In this document: in pieces, positions 58,381 through 64,000 of the stretch
How the letters are laid out: each line of letters begins with the position of its first letter
Position numbering within the stretch: the first letter of the stretch is position 1
Assembly: GCF_036370855.1 (NCBI RefSeq)
Contig: NC_088098.1
Coordinates: forward strand, 35,343,981-35,407,980
Length of the DNA stretch: 64,000 nucleotides
Direction: 5' to 3'
From: Dromaius novaehollandiae
Lineage: Eukaryota > Chordata > Aves > Casuariiformes > Dromaiidae
Program-made: the position numbers and the translations under genes
Notes under the pieces: generated by a model
Databases searched by the model: none
What the model saw: the letters and a program-made list of their open reading frames with translations, nothing else
What the model was told of the DNA's origin: nothing

Positions 58381-58422
58381 CTTGCTCCCAAAGGTTTCAG
58401 TGGGAGTTTTGCCCAGGTAAGG
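58381..58422. repeat. 'TTTCAGTGGGAGTTTTGCCCAGGTAAGGA' motif copy
   Basis: GGTTTCAGTGGGAGTTTTGCC followed by CAGGTAAGGA is a variant arm of the recurring motif (TGACTTCAGTGGGAGTTTTGCC...). The internal CAG|GTAAGG is a donor-like word, but here it belongs to the repeat. Confidence 0.4.
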
Positions 58423-58664
58423 AATTAATTCATGGCTATTCCTAAAATTACTCATTAATTCTTGTTCCAGCAGTCCTCCCCCAGCAAGGTGCTGTGCTGT
58501 GCAGTCCTGTTAAGCCCTAAAGAAATACAGTGAGCCAGATTCCCTTGGGTGCAGCTTTATGGCTGGCGCTGGAGTGACACTACCAGAAATGCAAAGAATC
58601 ACCAAGAATGAGGTCCTAGCAAATCAACAGCCCGTGTGCTCTTGTCGAAACAGCATAAATACTG
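58423..58664. other. Unique spacer
   Basis: Nothing recognised. Confidence 0.5.
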
Positions 58665-58700
58665 CTTTGAATGGTTTGGAGGTTTTGAATGGTTTGAAGG
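58665..58700 (+). repeat. 18-bp tandem duplication
   Basis: CTTTGAATGGTTTGGAGG at 58665-58682 is followed directly by TTTTGAATGGTTTGAAGG at 58683-58700, with two mismatches. Confidence 0.85.
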
Positions 58701-58775
58701 TGGAGCTCTCATCTAAGAAATGTGAGAAAAATGTTGCAATGATAGTTACACCTGTTCAATTAGCCAGCTAGTAAT

Positions 58776-58850
58776 GCACACACACATGCATGCACAGACA
58801 TGCTTTTATAGATATACATATTTATATGTATATAATATATAACATACAAT
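58776..58850. repeat. CA/TA microsatellite with perfect hairpin
   Basis: CACACACAC, then ATGCATGCACA, then AT-only repeats. ATATACATAT at 58812-58821 and ATATGTATAT at 58824-58833 form a perfect 10-bp inverted repeat with a TT loop, so a cruciform is possible. Confidence 0.9.
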
Positions 58851-59994
58851 GTGCTACACATGCTATGATTAACACACTTACTCAGAGCTGTCTATGCACA
58901 ACAATGTATAAACTGCAGGTCGGGGCACTTAGGTTGGGTTTTGTTTGCCATGCTAGGCGTGTGGCACAACTATCAAGCCTCTCTTTACAGTCAGTGAAGA
59001 GAAATAGGCATTTTTGGGGTGCCTTTCATCTTGCCCTAAAGCAGACCCCAAAAGTAGGCCAAGCAAACTGCACCCTGGCAGCGCCTCTCTCTGCTTTGAT
59101 TGCAGAGGGAACGCAGGGTGACTGCAATAAAGAGGTCAACGTCTGAGCGAGAGGGATAAAAATAGAGGAGCTAAATTCCGCCCCTGCAGTTCAGATAAGG
59201 GAGACAAAGTGGAACAGGTCAGAAACTGCTCAATGTGTTCGGTCCAGTCGGTTGCTTTTCATAATTACTGAGCCTGGCTCTCCAGTCACTGCAGTTTCGC
59301 AGTACTGTCAGTAACAGGATGATTAGGGACTGAAACTCCTTCCTGAAGAAACTTTAATTAGTTAGTTATTGATACAGCCGAGCTTAGATCTGCAGGGATC
59401 AGAGTCCCTTTGTGCCAGGCACTGCACTAAGAAATGATCCCAGCAAGTTCACAGGCTGAACAGGCAGGGGCTGGGAAGGGACGAGAGGTGGAGAGGAGGA
59501 GTCACGCACTCACGAATCTTGCTAAGGAAGTCGGTGCAAATTGCCCTGGTCAGGGCAGTGAGACAAGGAGAATCCAGATCACCTGAGCCACAGGCAGCCA
59601 GAGCCCCCCTTCCCCTAAAAAACAAGAGAAGGTCACAAATGGAAATGTGCTTTCACGTGTATTGATACTGTCAGTGAAAAGTTTGTTTCAATTAAAAAGA
59701 GAAACTTCATTAACTTTTCAGTTGTTCAACATGATGGAAAATTTGAGGGTTGTCATTAGTTTTACAGAATTAATACTGTTATTATGATTATTACGATTTG
59801 AGGAAAGCAGACAATTCTTGCAGAAGAGTTGAGTAAAAATCCCGGTTTCCCTGCTGAAGGAAATACAGATCAAAAACTTTCTGCCAGTGCCGTCCCACCT
59901 CCGGTGAATTGCGGGGAGGATCTGGCGGCTGGGAAGGGATTTTCAGGGGGCTTCCTGGGGCGAGAGCCGCTCTTTAACTGCGTGGAGAGATGGT
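58851..59994. other. Unique non-coding sequence, no gene recognised
   Basis: The 59220-59380 stretch is repeat-free and could be a conserved element; otherwise nothing recognised. Confidence 0.5.
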
Positions 59995-60245
59995 ACCGAG
60001 GGCAAGGCGGCCCCGTATTGCTTATGGGAAAGGGAGATGGAGCCGAGCGGAGGCCACGGCGTGGGAAGGACCCAGCCAGCAGCGTGAAAGTAAGATATAG
60101 GCAGGGCCGAGCCGAAGCCGTGGGGGCTGGGTACGGCCGCAGGGTGCAAACTGCAGTGACGTTTGCAGCAGGCGTGTGGACACAACGAGTCCCACCCGGC
60201 GCCTCCGGGAGCCCCAGGGAGTTTATCAGTGCGGTGCGGCCAGAT
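59995..60245. promoter_or_regulatory. CpG-enriched patch
   Basis: Around 20 CpG sites in 250 bases with high GC content. Long overlapping open frames on both strands (59829-60251 plus, 59943-60491 minus) are explained by the composition. It approaches but does not clearly reach CpG-island density. Confidence 0.35.
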
Positions 60246-62145
60246 GCTTGAAGCAGAGGCAGTTTCAGTGGCAGACGGAAAAGACGGAAGGGAGGAGGCT
60301 ACGGGAGGTTGAATACGGTGGAAGAATAAAACGGCTGCTGAAGGTGCTGGGCTCCTGAGGGCAGAGGCTGCATTTTCAAGCAGATGCCGGGCATGGTAAG
60401 GGTGGCTCTGAAGGAGCCTCTGAGGAGGAAATGTCGCCATGAAGACCCGGCAGCTCATGGGTGACCCAGGGCTGGGCCCACTCTGCAACATGCCCAGCCA
60501 TGGGGCAGTGGACGATCCCAGCAGGTCCAGCTCCCTCCCGCAGCACTAAGGAGCCCCTGCGAGCTGCTTCCTGGTGCAGCAGCTGGAAGCTCCTCAGTGG
60601 AAGCAGGAAAGACAAGCATCCCACAGAGATCATACTCTGTCCAGAGAGACTGGTGGAAATCTGAAGGAGATGGCTCCAGAAATCCAGAAAATAGTGGGCA
60701 CTGACCTCTATACTTGCTTCTGAAAAATCATATTATTTTCTGCAAAAATTAAACTCTTTCTTCTCCTTCTCTGCTTTCCCAAGCCCATGTTTAGTGCTTG
60801 GCCTCCTGCCCTTATTTTTAAATGAGAAAACAGGTTGTCTTTTCTGATAGCAGTTACCGATGTCCTAGGAAGGCTTCAGTTTAAAGCCTAAAGCAGAGCT
60901 TGACACACTGGGGCTGCACTGCTCTGCGCAAGCAGGCTCCAGGCGCATCCCTGCCGCCACAGCTCGGGCACGTCCCCTGCCACCTCCGACGTGTCCCCTG
61001 GGCACCAGGGGGGTGGCTCCTGCCCCAGCAGCCAGGCCACTTTACCTGCCGAGCAGCCGGGCTTGGGGCCACAGGACACCCTCGTGGTAAGAGCCCTTGT
61101 CCAGAAAAAGTGGGTTGAAAGACTATCTGATAGATAGGGAATTAAATGTTGGAATCATACATCCTGAGCAATGCTGTAATCACTGACAATAGGATAAGAG
61201 AGGGCTATCGACAGCGTTTTCTTAATTGAATCATGTATTTGCATCATTTTTTTACCAAGTAAAATGAAATGTATGGGATCTATTGAGAATACATAATTAT
61301 TTCTTGTTGGTCTTGTTTCAGTGAGAAAAAAAAATTAAGAAAAATCTAGAAGTCAGTCCCAATTGTAATTTCTTTTTTCTGATTTTGTCATTCAGTTTCA
61401 GAACCAAAAAGGATAAAAGAAATGGTTGTTCGCACAGCCCTAAATTAGAAAAAGGTTAGCTTAAGAGCAGCTTGTTTGATAACTCACAAATCCCCATCAA
61501 ATGCTTTCTGCCTGGATTAGGGTCTCCTGATATGGAGGAGGTGACTAATTGCCGTTAATTTATTTTGCAAGGATGCTTTTATCGTTACGTGGAGTTGCCA
61601 TCTGTCCATTCTGGAGGAGAGAGTCCCAGAAGATTTTAATCCTCCACGATATAGCTCCAGGTGCCTAGCTAAAGGACAGAGACCGGCCTACTTTCATCTC
61701 TGCGGTATGCTGAGATTTCTCCAGCAGACAAGTTTTGAGTGAAAGACTCACCCTGAATCACTAGATCACACTTCACCTCCTCTCAGAAAGGGCTGCAAGA
61801 AAGATGGAGTCATTCAGTCAGATGGCCAAATTTAGCATTTCTGACAAATTTAGTTTTAGGTCAGTTGCTTCCTTTTTTCTTGTCAGTGTACTTTTCCCCC
61901 CCCTTTAAATCTTTTCTTTTTTTCCCTCTTTTTTTGAGAAAATAATATAGACTGATAAGTAAGCAAAAATTTTCTCTTGAAATAAGAAGCTGAAACTTTT
62001 CATTTTGAAAATGTCCAAGTGAAATATTTGGACCTCCTGGAAATTTCCCTTCCTTTTTTTAACTGGGAACAATTAGCTAAACTCAAACCAGATTCATGAA
62101 TCTAACTTCTAACAGGAACAGCGTTTTCCCGGCAAGCGTTACACA
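60246..62145. other. Unique non-coding sequence, no gene recognised
   Basis: A pyrimidine-rich patch lies at 61891-61935 (C9 followed by CTTT/T runs). No gene recognised. Confidence 0.5.
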
Positions 62146-62188
62146 CCCATATATATGTATGTAGATGTGCACGTATGCACACAGACAT
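62146..62188. repeat. Short CA/TA-rich microsatellite
   Basis: CCCATATATATGTATGTAGATGTGCACGTATGCACACAGAC, an imperfect alternating purine-pyrimidine repeat. Confidence 0.75.
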
Positions 62189-62224
62189 GCAAAGTCAAGT
62201 CAAGCCACAAAGCTGCCGCTGCTT

Positions 62225-62880
62225 CATGCAGGACGCGTTTTCCGTCCTGCGTTTCCGTGTGGATGACTCTACGCGCGGGACTTTCTGTGCCCGGGACAGT
62301 AACCAGCAGCAGGGTTTATCCGCACGCTCTGCGACCTCGGCAGCCAGAAGCCCCATCACCGGGGCTGGGGGTGGGCGGCTGCTGCACACACCCTCCTGTT
62401 TGCACTCTGCGGTCACCGGGGCGGCCCCGCGGCTCCCGCCTCCAAACCTGCGGGGCTGGTTAGCTCAGCCTCTGGGGCTCGCCGGGTGCAAGCCGAGTCG
62501 CTAGAGCCAGCACCTGGCAGGGCCAGGACCCGCCAAACGGAGTAAAGCCCAATTTATGCAACAACAGGAAAGTCGCTGCTCAAGGGAGCCCTAACGCCAG
62601 CTGAGCCCTCCCACGGGACACATTTAAATGTGGTTGGCAGAGGCCAAAAAGCCACCGCTGTGCGACAGCTCTCACTGGATCGGCCGTGTGGGCCTGGCCG
62701 GAGCCGCCGGCCTCCCGCGGCCCCAGCGCAGATGGCCGCGGCGGCCGGGCACGGCCGAGCCCTGGCTGCTCGCCCCGGCCGGCGGCCTCCGACGCGCCCT
62801 GGCACGGCCCCATGCAAGGAAGCTGTCGCAGCGCTGCCCGTTGTGCCTCTGCCCGGGATTTTAGTCCGGCTTCTTCCACA
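62225..62880. promoter_or_regulatory. CpG island
   Basis: About 60 CpG dinucleotides, counted by eye, fall in roughly 655 bases, with GC content around 65 per cent. The core is 62680-62830 (GCCGCGGCGGCCGGGC and similar). Observed/expected CpG is well above 0.6 by rough estimate. This is the only stretch here that meets the usual island definition, and such islands mark most vertebrate promoters. No TATA box lies within it, as is usual for island promoters. The transcribed strand cannot be told, and no coding exon is recognisable in the remaining 1.1 kb on the right. Confidence 0.75.
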
Positions 62881-64000
62881 AGGACTGAATTCACATGCTA
62901 ACAGCTAAATATGTGAAGCGGGAGGAAAAAAAAGCAGAAAGAAGCAGTGAAAGGCAAACTCTCCTCAGGACAGTGGAGGCACCCAGAGGATCATCAGAAG
63001 ACTTGAATAAATATTGCATTGTGGACAAATTATTATTGCCCAAACATTCCAGAAAACGTACCTTGCTACCCTCTACCTTGGTAAAGCAGCCCATGACCTG
63101 TTTCTGAAGGCACAGCCAGTACATACCAGTGCAGGATTTGAAAGATCTGAAACATAAAAAGGTTGACTGAATTTGCTGAGAAATCTCCAAATGGAGCAAC
63201 TTTGATAGAAATGAGACCACAGACAAAACTCTGGCTGAGGTAAATTAGCCAGTTTGACTGGAGCCTTTAAATGGACTTTGCTGAAGTTGCGTGGTTTATA
63301 AACCAGCCTTCCAGATTGCCCACAGACTTATGCCAGAGCAGACCTGAAGCAAGCAGCACCTTCTGCGCTGTTACAACGTGGAACTAGAGAAGCAAGGCCA
63401 GACGGCCTCACTGCCGTGGGACGGCAGCCCCTTCCCAGCGGCCCAGATTCGCCCTTTGGAAGGCAGCAGAAAGCTGCTGCAGTTCAGAAGAGCTGCAGAG
63501 CTGTGTCAGAGCAGGATGCCTCGGGGCCATCCCAGAGCCCAGATGATGAAGCTGATTGAAATCCTGCCTTGCCCTGCCACCTCTCATACAGAGCTGCAAG
63601 AGGCTCCCACGGGCAGACCTCACTGGGTGGGGTGCCCAGGTGGAAGAATATTTAGCTCCCTCTAAGGGTTATTGGCAGAATGATTTCATATTTACACAAT
63701 GCTTTTCAATGAGCAGCTGGAATGGCATCCGTTTCAGGTCTGCTTATTTTCTCTCTTGGCCTTTTGGAGGGTTATATGACAATTTAATATTACCCATGAT
63801 ACTGGGCAGTGTTAAGCAAATTCTCATTTTATTCAGGGTTGATCCTACAATTTGCAGGGGCCCAAGGAAGAGTAAAGCTCTGGTCTGCCAGGAGTGAGAG
63901 AGTTCAGCCAAACTCTGAGTCACAGCCAGAGAGAAAGATCAAGCTCCAGCTCATGAAATGCCAAATCAATGCTGGGCTTTGAACTCCTTCCAAAGCATGA
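62881..64000. other. Unique sequence beside the CpG island, no gene recognised
   Basis: Ordinary unique sequence to the window edge. If the island drives rightward transcription, a first exon or 5' UTR could lie here, but no coding exon is visible. Open frames up to about 113 codons (63556-63897) are unrecognised. Confidence 0.45.

Noticed and set aside
58415-58422. CAG|GTAAGG splice donor
   Set aside because: It falls inside a copy of the recurring repeat motif and no exon-like segment precedes it.
59829-60491. Overlapping 140- and 182-codon frames on opposite strands
   Set aside because: Both strands open at once in a GC-rich patch, which indicates composition rather than coding.
1-64000. 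CRISPR array, prokaryotic operon, phage or tRNA/rRNA genes
   Set aside because: No regularly spaced repeats, operon-like packed frames, or convincing RNA genes; the sequence is vertebrate non-coding DNA.

Overview
The window reads as non-coding vertebrate nuclear DNA, most likely from a bird. The main evidence is a clear 5'-truncated CR1 retrotransposon at about 1847-2445, ending in the octamer units typical of avian CR1, plus a second short CR1 tail near 27567-27676. Older, badly decayed fragments resembling MIR/L2 tails, and several copies of a small near-palindromic motif built around CCATTGACTTCAATGG-like cores, also fit an avian or other sauropsid genome. No bacterial or viral gene layout is visible. 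The species and locus cannot be named from the sequence.

Layout: 1-9.5 kb is AT-leaning intergenic or intronic DNA with one CR1. 9.5-18.7 kb is similar, with a T/C tract between short direct repeats, a possible tRNA-like SINE head and a small CpG cluster near 10.5 kb. 18.9-21.1 kb is a distinctly GC-richer, unique-looking segment. 21.3-33 kb holds most of the microsatellites, the second CR1 tail, a 31-T tract between 17-bp direct repeats, and a CpG cluster at 28.1 kb. 33-50 kb is mostly unique sequence with decayed repeat fragments and CpG clusters around 36 kb. 50-62 kb is unique sequence with scattered CpG-rich patches. A proper CpG island lies at about 62.2-62.9 kb and is the best candidate for a promoter.

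I recognise no protein-coding gene. All open frames are short, and the three near 200 codons are unlike any family I know and sit in locally GC-rich sequence. The window is probably intergenic, a long intron or a regulatory gene desert. Several splice-site-bounded open segments are recorded as candidate exons, but such pairs arise by chance at this scale. I did not find a convincing new biological system. The observations most worth checking are the homopolymer tracts between direct repeats, the CpG island, the internally deleted CR1, and the candidate exons at 3459-3509, 8545-8665 and 37175-37210.
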